Shown in pieces: positions 13,001-24,774 of a stretch of 64,000 nucleotides of DNA (position 1 is its first letter; each line of letters begins with the position of its first letter). The position numbers were made by a program, and so were the translations under genes. Below the pieces are notes generated by a model, which saw only the letters and a program-made list of their open reading frames with translations, did no database searches and was not told the origin of the DNA. Source of the DNA: Platerodrilus igneus (Eukaryota > Arthropoda > Insecta > Coleoptera > Lycidae); assembly GCA_036346225.1 (NCBI GenBank), contig JARFIW010001185.1, positions 62,001-126,000 on the forward strand. Direction: 5' to 3'.

Positions 13001-13938
13001 TGGCAAATGTCTAAGTGTTGGGGGATCTTGGCAGCCACAGGTTACTTAACCCCTTCAATAAATCTCAGTGAAATAGGGCATAATATTAGAAAACAATATA
13101 AGGAAAACCGAGCTGAATTGCTCTGTGAGAATTTCAGGGAACTATGTAGGTTAGTTTAGAACATAAATAAGTGCAGGTACATGTCCAACCAGTTTTGAGA
13201 CGAGAAACCCAATGACGAAAAAATAAGCGCAGATAAATCTGATGATTAGTATAAACAACTAGTTGTTTGTTGTGAAATATCTGCAACTAATGTTGACTGT
13301 GTGAAAAGATATATTGGAAAAAATATTAAATCAGTAAATGTTCAAGTGCTGGGGGAACTTGACAGCCACAGGCTGCTTACCCCCCTTTGCAACCACTGAA
13401 TGCCGGAGAAATAGGGTATATAATTGTAAAACAATAGAAGAGAACCTAACTGCATCTAACAAGAAAAAATGGCGCCTATGATGAAAGACGACAAACATAG
13501 AACAAAAAGTTGTTGAAAGCGTATGTGTGGAGCACAGCACAGAGAGTATGCCTACGAAATATGAGCAGTCTGAAAAGCAGACAGAACAACAGTAGCAGCC
13601 TTTGAAATGCCGTGCTTCAAATGTATGAGGATGGACAGACAAAGGTAATAACAAATAGGTTATAGAAGCAGTAAGGGAACAAGGATGTCTTTGGGAAAAA
13701 AATATGAGAAATAGAAGGGCAGAATACGTTCTAAGGCATTTTTGGGGAATAGTATGGGATATATGACAAGCAGAGGTAGGAAAGAAGAGGTGGATGTAGA
13801 TCTAGATAAGATAGTGATAGATGCAGACTGCAAATTTCGGGGCAATCTGTAGGTTAGTTCAGAATAGGAAACAATGATGGTACCCGTCTAACCAGTTTCA
13901 GGACTGAAGACCCAATAATGATGATGTATATTTAATTT
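10077..13938 (+). mobile_element. RTE-like LINE, copy D, with target-site duplication
   Basis: A 5'-truncated copy (10089-13926) flanked by TATATTCAATTT (10077-10088) and TATATTTAATTT (13927-13938), which match at 11 of 12 bases and look like the target-site duplication. It starts inside the endonuclease domain, runs through RT and ends in a simple-repeat tail AATGATGATG. The tail region 12720-13926 contains a ~210-bp tandem duplication (12730 and 12935) and two decayed duplicates of the C-terminal coding end (near 13115-13210 and 13440-13925). It lies 76 bp from odorant receptor exon 1. Confidence 0.85.
10115..12700 (+). pseudogene. LINE endonuclease/reverse transcriptase, copy D (broken)
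   Basis: The least damaged C-terminus of the family in this window. Segments are: 10115-10507 (endonuclease, with ITGDFNAAVG and YQIDYILV), 10568-10864 (linker), 11109-11720 (RT start, with FGFRRNRGTREA and GFVDLEKAFD) and 11876-12700 (RT end and C-terminal domain). In the last segment the catalytic block reads LADDKAVLA, and ALYGCEAWT, EMWGYRRL and a GRPRLDY stretch close the protein. It is broken by in-frame stops and frameshifts near 10507, 10865, 11105 and 11720. The RTE-type C-terminus is clear; activity is not possible. Confidence 0.85.
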
Positions 13939-13976
13939 TTTTTGAGTATTGTTTTGCTTAGTTCAAATAAAGACGA

Positions 13977-13993
13977 ATAATAATAATAATAAT
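13977..13993. repeat. (AAT)n microsatellite
   Basis: Short AATAATAATAAT tract between LINE copy D and the donor site of odorant receptor exon 1. Confidence 0.8.
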
Positions 13994-14014
13994 ATAACAA
14001 GCTCTTTTACTTAC

Positions 14015-14233
14015 ATGACCAAAAATGCCTACACTTTCAAGAATACTGATATACTCGTACATGTTCTGCTCCATATAAAGCCACTGCTGAATTGCCATAC
14101 ATAGCGTAAATCCAAGTACGCAACAAATTGAAATCGCTTTTATATTTGCATTTGATACATCGTTTTCTGAATAAAATCCTAATCTAGTTAATGTTGCCAG
14201 AGGGAATTTAAACGATTTAAAGGTTTTAATCAT
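14015..14233 (-). CDS. Insect odorant receptor, exon 1
   Basis: First coding exon (73 codons) of the receptor whose next exon is at 1-494. ATG is at 14233-14231 on the minus strand. The product begins MIKTFKSFKFPLATLTRLGF, carries a hydrophobic first membrane segment (ISICCVLGFTLCMAI) and ends SILESVGIFGH. Directly after the last codon comes GTAAGT, a consensus donor in phase 0. This matches the phase-0 acceptor at 495, so the two exons join without loss at the start of TM2. There is no cleavable signal peptide, as is normal for this family with its intracellular N-terminus. Introns in insect receptors are often short, so the 13.5 kb intron filled with LINEs is notable. The ATG is the first in frame after an upstream stop. 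Confidence 0.8.
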
Positions 14234-16540
14234 ATTTACAAAACAGATAGAAAAATATTTCTAGTCTGTAGCTAGTTGTAGTAATAACGTTGCGGTGTTG
14301 GTTTCAAGTAACGTATAAAGTATAAACTACGTTGCCATTTAATTGGTTCAAGATTTGAGGTATTGTCTGTAATTACGCTAATTTAGAGGAATACAAATCG
14401 TTCATTTACCAATTTAGTTAAGAATGGTTGCATTTGGCAGAGACTATGTGTTCATAAATAATTAATATCGTTATACCGCAATTTGCCTTTAATTGTACTA
14501 CTAGTACTAATAGTACTTGACAAACGAAAAAAAAAAGATTTCAGTAGATTATCGCTCATTAAAATTTCTATAAAGGAAATGTAGGAGTTCATTTAGTTTT
14601 TTAGTCTCGTATACGCACCTACATTTGTAAGTATTAATATACTTGCCAACGACGTTCATACAATAAAACATTGGCAGTGTTCGTACAATATCAACGCTTA
14701 TTGCGATATGTAATACCGATACTTCGGACTTTATATCTTTAAATTAGGAAACCGTCCATAAAGAAGAATCACAAAATAACAAACAGTATGCAAAAATAAC
14801 AGAAATTCTACAACAGGACAATCACGAAAAGTAATCAAAGCTTACACCTTACAATTTTTTTTCAAATTAGTTAATGGTGTGAATAGGGAAAATAAAACAC
14901 GTCATAGAGAGCCAGAAGGATACAAATTAACCGGTAAGCTGATATACACCATTTAATTTGCGTGTGGTCATTTGCCAAGTAACAAATGGTAAACAGGTTA
15001 TAAATTCGCTTTATTTATACAGATAGTTTTAATACGATTTTATATACCTACAGTGGTTGTAAATAGGTTATCTTCGTACGGGGCAAAAATCGCCCATTTC
15101 TGCATGTTAATCTTGTTACGTTTATTTTTGACGATGGATTCAGATGCGACCTTTATGTAGTTATACGTTTTTCATTCACCTAGCTTCTATTTCTATTCAA
15201 AACCCCATACTGTATTTTTACCTCGTTACAATATAATTACTTTCTTTGTTGTTTCATTCTAAACCTTCGTCTAAATAGTGTATGGAGCTATTCCAATAAA
15301 ACCGTATTTTCCAGTTTTAATCGTTCGATAACGCGAATGTTTGCATTTCAAATTCGTGTTATTTGAACTCATGTTTGAACTTCACGTTGCAGCTTGTGCG
15401 TCGAGATGTTTGTTGCATGATTTGTCACCGTACTTTGAAAGAAATGCACGCTTTTTTTTGTTCGACAAGATAGCGATGGCTTGCGTGTATTGGTGAGTTT
15501 CCCGCGCTTACTCATTCTAATCCGATTTTCTTTTTAGATTTTTTTTAGCTGGAGGCCAAAGGGGTCCTTTCTCTGTGTAGGTTCGACTGTTCGTTGCCGT
15601 GGAGAAGCTGTTTTTTTGTGGATCACTACTGTAGTTACAATGGCCTTTATGTCGCTGCGTTGACTCAACCCCACGGTTGGCCAGATAAGTACCCTGACGC
15701 ATAGAGGTATGTGCTTTGTTTTCTTTTATACATGTGAAACCAGTTCACCATACTTGTTGAACAGCTGGCTGAGCAGGTACTTCTACTTATACTGCGTTAG
15801 TTCTTACTACAACGTAGCCTGTATTTAAGGTTTAAATTTAACACCTGTACTATTGAGAAAATCAACATTCCCTATTTTTAATTTTAACATATTTGCTATT
15901 GAGTAAATTTACATTTAGTGCGTAAATTTAGACCCCGTACTATTGAGTAAATCTACATTTAAAATTTGCTATTGCTGTTGTTATTGAGAAAATCGAAACC
16001 TTAATCTTTTTTTTTGTTTCAATGAGTTTTAATGCATGTTAGCCGCGAAATGCTCACTTGGTGGATCCACTATCAAAGTTGTCCTTTACAATATCACTAA
16101 AATTTATTGCTTTTATTTGTCCATGCGAATCAAGAATTTTTTTTGTTTTTATTTAATTTTAGTTGTTAATAGATAATCGTGGAGGATGTGCTTAATTTTT
16201 TCTGTGCTTATTTTTTTTTGGTATTTAGGTGAATCCCCTCCACTCTCCGCGTCTAATAACTAGCCTGGTACTTACGTTTCGTCCATCTACGTCATTGTAC
16301 GTAGCAATCTCCATAAGAAAATCTGAAGTTTATTTTGCAATTTTTTATGTAAATAATAATAATTTGTCTCGACTTTCTGTTTACATTGAAAGCACCGTGA
16401 CACCTCACGTGTTTGAACTGTTCACAGATATATTATTATTTTGCTGCTTATGTTTATTGATATGTATGTATATTTAAAACATGTATTCATATTTAGAATT
16501 AACTAATAAACGTTTGTTTATTCTTAGATAAAATAAAGTA
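14234..16540. other. Upstream flank of odorant receptor, no recognised gene
   Basis: This would hold the receptor's 5' flank and promoter, but I see no distinctive element. Open frames at 15517-15702 and 16229-16477 have no recognisable domain and no codon pattern that looks protein-coding. Confidence 0.4.
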
Positions 16541-16580
16541 AACAAATAACTTTTCTGTGGTGGTGTGCCACCCTAGAAAA

Positions 16581-16728
16581 TGCCTCGAAAATATAAACCG
16601 GAACTTGAAGGAAGGCGAAACTGTCAATATTCAGAGAGATACCTACAAAAAGCCTTAGAAGAGTTAAGAAAAGATGACATGTCGATAAGAAAAATAAGCC
16701 AGGAATATAAAATTCCAAGAACGACTTT
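16581..16728 (+). pseudogene. pogo/Tigger-like transposase, N-terminal DNA-binding part
   Basis: Starts ATG at 16581 (MPRKYKPELEGRRNCQYSE) and encodes a psq/CENP-B-like helix-turn-helix (ALEELRKDDMSIRKISQEY, then KIPRTTF). This is the N-terminal DNA-binding domain of Tigger/jerky-type DDE transposases. The frame is cut at 16728 by a 4.8 kb insertion and resumes at 21538. The sequence AAGAACGACTTT is present on both sides of the insertion. The gene was a cut-and-paste transposase and is now inactive. Confidence 0.8.
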
Positions 16729-16741
16729 TTTTTAGTAAGAG

Positions 16742-17266
16742 GGTAGCTTTATATTGTTTGAGGGACACTGCTCGAGCTGTGATTAGATGTTTGAGTTATT
16801 TTCTTAAGGTAGGCAAACCTAAAGTCATATTATCCGACAACGGTTCCCAATTTTGTAGCCGTGTCTATTTAAATGCGATGAAGGTGGAAGAAATTACGGT
16901 GACTCATATTTCTGACTATTTCCCCCAGGGGAACATAGTAAAACGGGTTAACCAAGAAATAGGAAGGCTTCTGCGTACGTATTGTCATGCGCAGCACCAG
17001 AAGTGGGCGCATGCAATTCAAACCGTGGAGAACTATCGCAACAATGTTATCCATTCAAGTACTGGATTTACTCCTTTGGAAGTGCATGGTGACAAGGTGT
17101 TGGATATCAACGAGTGGATAAAATCCATTTTCCCAGTAAACATCCTGGGACAAGCAATGTTGCTGCGGTGGCTCGATCTAAGTTGATGTCTTGTGCCGAA
17201 AGACGTAAGGAGAAGCATGATGCCCCTTGTAAGGTTACCCAATTTAATGTGGGTGATAAGGTTTTG
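16742..17266 (+). pseudogene. Gypsy-type integrase fragment
   Basis: A piece of a Ty3/Gypsy-like pol gene. It encodes the middle and C-terminal parts of the integrase core: LSDNGSQFCS (second catalytic Asp), then a ..QGN..KRVNQEIGRLL block at the position of the catalytic Glu, where Lys-Arg stands instead. KWAHAIQTVENYRNN, STGFTPLE and a FNVGDKVLPF-like beta-barrel end follow in another frame. No LTR, RT or gag is attached. It is sandwiched between the interrupted transposase (16728) and LINE copy E (17268), inside the same target duplication. It may therefore have been carried in with the LINE or inserted into the same spot earlier. Confidence 0.75.
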
Positions 17267-17267
17267 C

Positions 17268-20257
17268 CATTCTGAACGAACTTGCACCTTGACGACGTTC
17301 TAAAATACTAGAACCGGTAGAATTGCGCGTTTCAATGAGGTAAAGAGCCGAACTATAGATTTAACCAAATTAGTGCGGTCTTTAGTGAGGAACCAGACTA
17401 AGACAGGTCCTCAAAAGAAGGCAGCAGCTTTTTCGGTACTTAGAGTGGCAGAGACCATAGGGGTCCGTATATCATTCTAAGACACACTACTGCGATGTGA
17501 AAGGCAACGGGAAACCTCCCAAGTACACAGTGTCTCAAACTGCTATTAACTGCTATTAATGATGATGGCATCCTCTGGGGTAAAAAAATCCGGAGGTAAA
17601 ATAGTCCCCCATTCGGATCTCCGGGAGGGGTCTACTTCGGGGGATGTGATTCGACAGCATAGAAAAAGATCCGTGAACATTCTGCGAGTCGGAGCGTGAA
17701 ATGTCCGAGGTATGAAGCAAGTAAGTAAGCTAGAACACCTGAAAATTGAAATGGACAGGTTAGCGCTAGACATAGTGGGGATCAGCGAAGTTCGCTGGCC
17801 AGAGGCGGGGAATTTTTGAGGTGGAGACTTCAGGCTAATTCATACAGAATTAGAGGAAGGAAATTCGGGTGTGGGGATAGTTATGCAAAAAAAGATAGGA
17901 CGACGTGTAGAAAACTACTTACAAAAGAACGATAGAGTGCTCATGGTTAGATTAGAATCTACACCGGTAAATACAGTAATAATACAAGTATACATGCCTA
18001 CCTCTCGCTACAGTGAGAAATAGAGGCGATCTACAAAGATATCAGCGACATACTAAGAAATGTAAAAGGACATAAAAAGTCAATAATTAGGGAGGATTTT
18101 AATGCAGTGGTAGGTGGGGGTAGTAAAGGAGCAATAGTAGGCTTGTTTGGTTTAGGCACGAGAAATGGCAGGGGAAACAGGCTAGTACAATTTTGGTACA
18201 ACAACAACTTAACAATCACAAATACATTATTTCAACATCAAGCTAGAAGCCACACACGTGGAAGATGCCAGGAGATATAGGAAGATATCAAATAGATTAC
18301 ATTATTGTTAGACAACGGTTTAGAAATCAAGTAAACGATTGTAGAAGCTATGCGGAAGCAGATATAGACACTGACCACAACATCGTAATTATGAAGGCAG
18401 CACTTAAATTTAAAAATCTGAAAAAGAGGAACGGAAAAAGCACTTTGACTTTGAGAAACTAAAAGATAAAAATATCCACGAAAGATTTGAAAAAAGTCAA
18501 ATGAATTGCTGTAAGATATCGGAAAAATTTCTGATACTAAGGAAGTAGAAACAGAATGAAATAAAATTAAATACAGCTTACACGTGTCGGCCAGAGATAT
18601 TCTGGGGTATTACAGAAAGAAAATAAGAAACAAAGAATATCCTGAATTTAATAGAAAAAAGACGAAAATACAAAAATAGATCAGACGAAACAGGAAAACA
18701 GAGATACAAAGCCACAAACCGGGAAATTATTCGCAAATGCAGAAAAGCTAAAGAACAATGGATTGATGAAAAGTGCAACGAGGTACAAACTAAGATGGAA
18801 ATAGGAAAGACAGACGAAGCATACAAATTACTTAGAATGTATTTTAGGGATATAAAACCATATATCAAAAATATAAGGGATGCGGGAAGAAACGTCGTTA
18901 TAGAAAATGTAGAGAAAGTAGCTAGATGACCGGAATATATAGGGAATTTATATTCAGGAGAGGAATTAGCAGCATTAGAACAGGAATCAGATATTGAGAA
19001 GTAAGACCTAGGATATCCTATACTTAGAGATGAGTTTGAATTAGCATTGAAGGGTCTGAAAAATGGTAAGGCACCGGGTACAGATAAGGTGCAAGGAGAT
19101 GCTTTAAAAGCCACTGTCAAGCAGCAACAGGCGTATCTTCTGACTTGTAAGCTATATGTAAGAAACACCCAAAGATTTCAAACGTAACATTATACTAGCT
19201 ATACAAAAAAAGAGGCGCGGATAGATGTGAAAATTTTAGAACAATAGGCTTGACAGCACACTTTTCAAAAATATTAACTAGAATTGTGCAAAGACGAATG
19301 GAAAAACGAGCTGAAGAAGATCAATTTGGGTTTAGGCGAAACAAGGGAACACGGGAGGCTATTTTAGCTCTGAGGGTGATAATGGAGAAAACAAATAGAG
19401 AAGGGGGAAAGCATACATATAGGGTTTGTAGATCTGGAAAAAGCATTTGACAATGTAAAATGAAAAAAATGTTCGAAATACTAAAAAAGATTGGAATGAG
19501 TTATAGGGATAGACGAATAGTACATAGCTTATACAAAAAACAAACAGCAGTAATAGAATTAGAGCAAGAAAGTAGAGAAGTAAATATTAGAAAAGGGGTG
19601 AAACAGGGCTGTGCCTTATCCTCGTTAATTTTTAACTTGTAAACAGAAGAGGCAATGAATACAGTCAAATGCAGGAAGACATTTGGAATTAATATGCAGG
19701 GATAAAAAATAGATGTGCTTAGATTTGCAGATGATATAGCGGTACTAGCATCTAGCAAAGAAGAGTTAGAACCTGCTCTTAATGAAATGGAAACAGTTCT
19801 AACAGAGGGATATGGCATGAAAATTAACAAAAATAAAACTAAAGTTCTAGTATGTAAAAGAGGGGATAATAAATCATAAACGAGAATACAAATAGGTAAC
19901 GAGAACTTACACGAGGTTAAGGATTTCTACTACCTAGGAAGTCAAATAACGCAAGATGGGAAAAGCACAAAAGATATAAAACAAAGGTTAGCACAAGGTC
20001 GTGCTACATTTAACAAGAAAAAGCAACTACTGTGTTCAAAGATCACAAACATAGAAACAAGGGAAAGAATGCTTAAAACATATTTGTGGAGCTCCGCACT
20101 GTATGACTGTGAAACCTGGACAGTAGGAGAAGCAGACAAGAAAAAGCTAGAAGCCTTTGAAATGTGGTGCTACAGACGTATGATGAAGATATCATGGACA
20201 GACGAAGTTAAGAACGAAGAGGTACTAAAAATAGTAGGGTAAGAAAGAAATATATGG

Positions 20258-20305
<48 letters not shown>

Positions 20306-21537
20306 AATAGGAGGGATATGATGATAGGCCACATACTAAGACATGAGGGAATAGTGCGGAATGTATTAGAAGCAGAGATAGAAAAAAAGACAAGTACAGG
20401 TACACCTAGGTTAGACTACTGTACACAGATAGTGAAAGATGTAGGTTGTGAGAATTTCAGGGAAATGTGCAGGCTAGCTCAGAATAAAAATCAATTAAGG
20501 TACACTTCCAACCAGCTTCAAGATGGAAAAACTAATAACAAAAATGATAACTGTACTTACACATGGTGATTATTAAAAACATCTACAGATCTTGGTTTAG
20601 CAACACTCTCAGCTAATATTAATTGTGCGAAAGGATTAATTTAAAAACTATTAATACGGCAAATGTCTAAATCTTCACATACCACTGAATCTCGGTGAAA
20701 TGGGGCATATAATTTGAAAACAATAGAAGGAAATCGAGCTGTATGTAGGCTCTTGTAAAAATTGCAGGGAACGGTGTAGGCTAGCTCAGAAAATAAATAA
20801 GCTGAGGTACAAGTCCAACCAGTTTCAAGATGTAAAACCCGATGAAGATAAAATAAGTACTCTTAAACCTGATGATTATTATAAACAACTACAGGTGTTG
20901 GTTGTGAAGTAGTTTCCACTAATGTTAATTGTGCGAAAGAATAAATTGGAAAACTATTAATTCGACAAAGGTTCAGGTGCTGGGGGAACTTGGCAGTTAA
21001 AGGCTACTTACCCCTCTTCATATACCACTGAATATCGGGGAAATAGGGTATATAACTGCAAAACAATAGAAGGTGACCGAACTGCATCGAACAATAAAGA
21101 ACAGCAGCTATGTTCAAAGACAACAAACATAGACACAATAAGAATACTGTTCAAAGCATAGTGTGGAGCACAGCACAGTACATCTATAAAATAGGGGCAG
21201 TAGAAAAGCAGACAGAAAGAGATAGAAGCCTTTTGGAATGTTGTGCTTTAGATGTATGAAGATGGTAGCATGGACAGACAAAGTTAATAACAAATAGGTT
21301 GTAGAAATAGTAGAGGAATAAAGATATCTGTGGAAAATGAAAAACAAGGGAAACAGAAGGACAGGATACGTTCTAAAGCATTTCTGGGGAATAGTACGGA
21401 ATATACTACAAGCAGAGATAGGAAAAGAGATGTAGAGGTAGACTGAGATCAGACTTTAGAACACAGATAGTGATAGATGCAGACTACAAACGCGTCCAAC
21501 CAGTTCTAGGACTGAGGACCTAATGATAATAATGATG
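17268..21537 (+). mobile_element. RTE-like LINE, copy E (near full length, decayed)
   Basis: Homologous to copy A from its leader (CTTGCACCTTGACGACG near 17281) through the endonuclease (17560-18460), RT (19250-19840, with FADDIAVLA near 19725) and C-terminus (19940-20569). The 3' tail (20570-21537) contains decayed copies of the coding 3' end at 20745-20850 and 21060-21520, and ends AATGATAATAATGATG. It has many stops and indels. A (TA)n expansion at 20257-20301 sits in the coding region at a former ATATATGGAA site. With the integrase fragment, it splits the pogo-like transposase; the right copy of the target duplication starts at 21538. Confidence 0.85.
20257..20301. repeat. (TA)n microsatellite inside LINE copy E
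   Basis: AT tract grown within the LINE coding region; other copies have only a short ATATATGG-like motif here. Minus-strand Tyr/Ile-rich frames across it are artefacts. Confidence 0.9.
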
Positions 21538-22750
21538 AAGAACGACTTTGAAAAGAAAGTCTTTAGGATTAAATACGAGTAAGTATGGAGGACAGACAGT
21601 TCTAAGTGACATTGCAGAAACTAGCATAGTTGAAACTTTAAAATTGTGTAATGAATGAGATTTTCCTTTTACCAAACTAGACTTGAAATTATTTATTAAA
21701 GGTTATCTAGACAGATGTGGTTCTATAGCGACAAGGATAAAGAATAACCTTCCTGGAAATGAATATGTTATTGGGCTTTTGCAGTGGCACCAAGAATTAA
21801 GGGAACAGTTTGGTCAAAATATTAAACGCGTTCGAGCAACAGTAGGCATAGAAGCTATACATGCATGTTTTGAGAAGTTGCAACTTTCATTGGAAACCGT
21901 GCAACCCGAAAGTATAATCAATTATGATGAAACGAATTCCACTGACGATCCTGGAAAAGTGAAAGTGCTATGTAAACGTGGAGACAAACGTTATGTAGTA
22001 ATAAGAGATTTGAGTAACACAAGCACATCCCTAATGATATCAAAAACAGCCAGTGGAGTATTATTACCACTGTACGTTGTTTACAAGGCAGAAAGTTTGT
22101 ATCCCACACGGATTGAGAGTGCACAACCTGGCACAATGTTTAATAGAACCAAAAGAGGGTGGGGTTTAACGAAAAACCTTTCGATAATTGGTTTGAAAGG
22201 TTGCCACTCCCATATCTTAAAAAGCAACCAGCACCCCATGCACCTATAGGCGATAATTTATGAAGCCATATTTGTCGCTAATGAGTGCCAAAAATTTAAC
22301 ATAAGTTTTATATTACTTCGGCACAATGCCACAACACATCTGTGCCAACCACTAGATGTGGCGCTCTTTTTCCCCATTAAAAAGATAATTGTGTGAACTG
22401 CTAACGTTGTGGAAGAAGAAATACAGGGGAGTGCTACCAGAAGCTGAATTTCCAACATTATTGAAAAATGTCATTGATTCATTAAAAGATGCATAGGGAA
22501 ACCTAAAATCGGGTTTTGCTGCATGTGAGATTTACCCCTTGGATAGGCAAGAAATTTTAAGAAAATTACCAGAAAATTAAGAATTTGAAACTAATTTATT
22601 AAACGACCATTTAACCCAGAGCTTAGTAAATGTATTGTATGATGGGCGTGCACAGTGCTTCGATCAACAATTGCACAAAAAAACCGTGAACGAAGAAATT
22701 GGATTTACTTCCTCGCCAAAGTGTAAAAACTAAAGGTGGCAGTATATCAG
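21538..22750 (+). pseudogene. pogo/Tigger-like transposase, DDE part
   Basis: Continuation of the gene begun at 16581. AAGAACGACTTT (21538-21549) repeats the pre-insertion end. Translation continues RTTLKRKSLGLNTSKYGGQ, then the CENP-B-like second DNA-binding region (LFIKGYLDRCGS). The DDE core at 21683-22249 has INYDETNSTDDPGK (first catalytic Asp) and the RTKRGWGL block. Past 22200 the frame is broken, but the second Asp region and LCQPLDVALF-like sequence can be followed to about 22400, and decayed C-terminal sequence to about 22750. There is a stop at the NEW/F position (21657) and shifts near 22200 and 22260. It is non-functional. Confidence 0.8.
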
Positions 22751-22771
22751 AGAGCAGCGATGATGAGTCTA

Positions 22772-22890
22772 AGATTACCTCACTTTGGTGCGCTTCTTAA
22801 ATAAGTTATTTCTACTTGACGTATAGTACAGGCTTCTTAAAGAGCACGTATGCTAGCTACATCAAAGATATGGCTACTACTAACGTCATT
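22772..22890 (+). repeat. Repeat shared with 34155-34320
   Basis: Contains GGTGCGCTTCTTAAATAAG...GCTTCTTAAAGAGCACGTATGC and a closing CTACTACTAACGTCAT, all found again near 34160-34310. It follows the pogo-like transposase and probably belongs to that transposon's 3' untranslated region. Confidence 0.6.
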
Positions 22891-23071
22891 TATTTATTTA
22901 TATATTTATTACCGACTTTATTATTTTCAAAATCAATTATTTGAATGCGAGCGATAAGCGAGATTATGGCCAAACGGCCCTGTCTTACATCTAACTTATA
23001 GCCTGCAGTTACATTTTTATATACAATATTGTATTAAATAGAAAAAACACAAAGTAGACATGCACAATACA

Positions 23072-23074
<3 letters not shown>

Positions 23075-23150
<76 letters not shown>
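23075..23150. repeat. (TA)n microsatellite
   Basis: About 76 bp of uninterrupted AT dinucleotides. Confidence 0.95.
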
Positions 23151-23152
<2 letters not shown>

Positions 23153-24700
23153 TATTTGAGATTATAAGATGGTTTATAAAAAGGTAGTTGTTAGTACTGA
23201 GGATAAAACATTAATTTACCACTTTTATCAAGCTATTCTAAATTTAAAACACTACGGTAAACAAAGATTGATAAATAATTACTTGTTAAACGCAGATAGA
23301 ATGTTTTGTACTAGGGATGCAGCGTTTGAGGTTTGAAAAAGCATTGTTTCACTGTTTTTCAATACGAAGGGTATCTAATGTAACTTCAACTGAATGTGTA
23401 TAGGTTTTATTGATAGAAATATTGTTTGTAATTGTTCAGGATACTCTATTCCATTATTTATTTTATGTACCTGAAATGAAAGTCGTTTAGTATTTTTTAA
23501 TTATAAAGTGATGAAAATTTATGAAATGTCAACAAATGAAAATTAATACAAATAGTACCAGAATCTGTTCCAAAATAGCAATTAAGTACAATTAAGGATG
23601 AAGAAATGAATGTATCCCTTTAATTATTATATAGTAGGCAAGATGTAAATGTTTTTAGATTTCCTAGTTGATAAATGTTTAGAATATAAAGAGTTGATTT
23701 AAAATTTGTATACTGTATAGATGTTTTTGGCTTGAGGAGCCTGTAATTAAATTGAAAAAATTAATATATATGTTTTAAAGTGTATGCATTTTATTTGAAT
23801 GATTAACAAAGTAATACTCCACTGAGTTTCATGTTTATAAAAAGGTGTATCAGAAAATAAGTGATTAGGTTATACAACCGAACAAGTTCCAGAGGAGGAA
23901 TTCCAATTAAACCAAACATCGGGTCATCTCTTGTGTTATTGAAGGGTTGCACCAGTGATAGTGAGATATTTTGCAGCAGCGTCCAGTCGTATAGGATTAC
24001 GGTCCAATTGATATTGGTGAAGTATTGAAAGTGTTCTTAGTAATAGAGCCGATTAAAGTATACAGTTGATGAAGTAGTAGTTATTTGTAGAACCTAAAAA
24101 CTAAAGTCAATTCCATTTGAACATAAAACTAAAACGTACTTTTAACAGGTATTCACTGCAAGCATTCAAGGCGATCTTGTTGTATCCTGTATCAAGGTCC
24201 ATGTACAACCCAGGCACATTCAGAGAAGTTGCAGGTATTTGAAGTTATCTTTATATACACATCATTTAAAGTAATTTGTGAATAATTTGAATTTTAAACG
24301 CTTACCTAAATTAAATATTGTTGGGTCTATTTATCAATCTTTGAATAACCACGAGATACAAGCACTAAAAGAGGTTAAGTGGTTTTGATTAAACAACGCT
24401 TTAGGCGCCTGTGTTTTATATACCTGTAAGAGGACAATAAACTCACGTCTTCTTACAGAGCATAAATACTAAATTCAATTTTCCCTGAGCGAGTCTTAAA
24501 AGCCGTGGCATAATTAAAACTGAAAATTTTTCTTTATTAAAATCATTTAAAAGGCCAACACCACATTTAGGGTGCAATTATTAAACTTTAACTCCTATTT
24601 TGAAGTATAATTTTATTTGATATCACCATACACAATATATTTTGACGCAAAACACAGGTGGGCGTGGAGACATAAGGAACACAGCATACCATACATAATA

Positions 24701-24703
<3 letters not shown>
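23151..24703. other. AT-rich sequence, nothing recognised
   Basis: No open frame with a recognisable domain and no clear repeat boundary in this stretch. Confidence 0.4.

Positions 24704-24772
<69 letters not shown>
24704..24772. repeat. (TA)n microsatellite
   Basis: About 69 bp of AT dinucleotides, followed by a short direct repeat (TTGCTATGAACTACAG / TTGCTATGAATTAACTGG) near 24772 and 24822. Confidence 0.95.

Positions 24773-24774
<2 letters not shown>

Noticed and set aside
20208..20405. Tyr/Ile-repeat protein frames across (TA)n tracts (also 2037-2246, 24617-24832 and 31389-31610)
   Set aside because: Simple-sequence artefacts of AT dinucleotide repeats.
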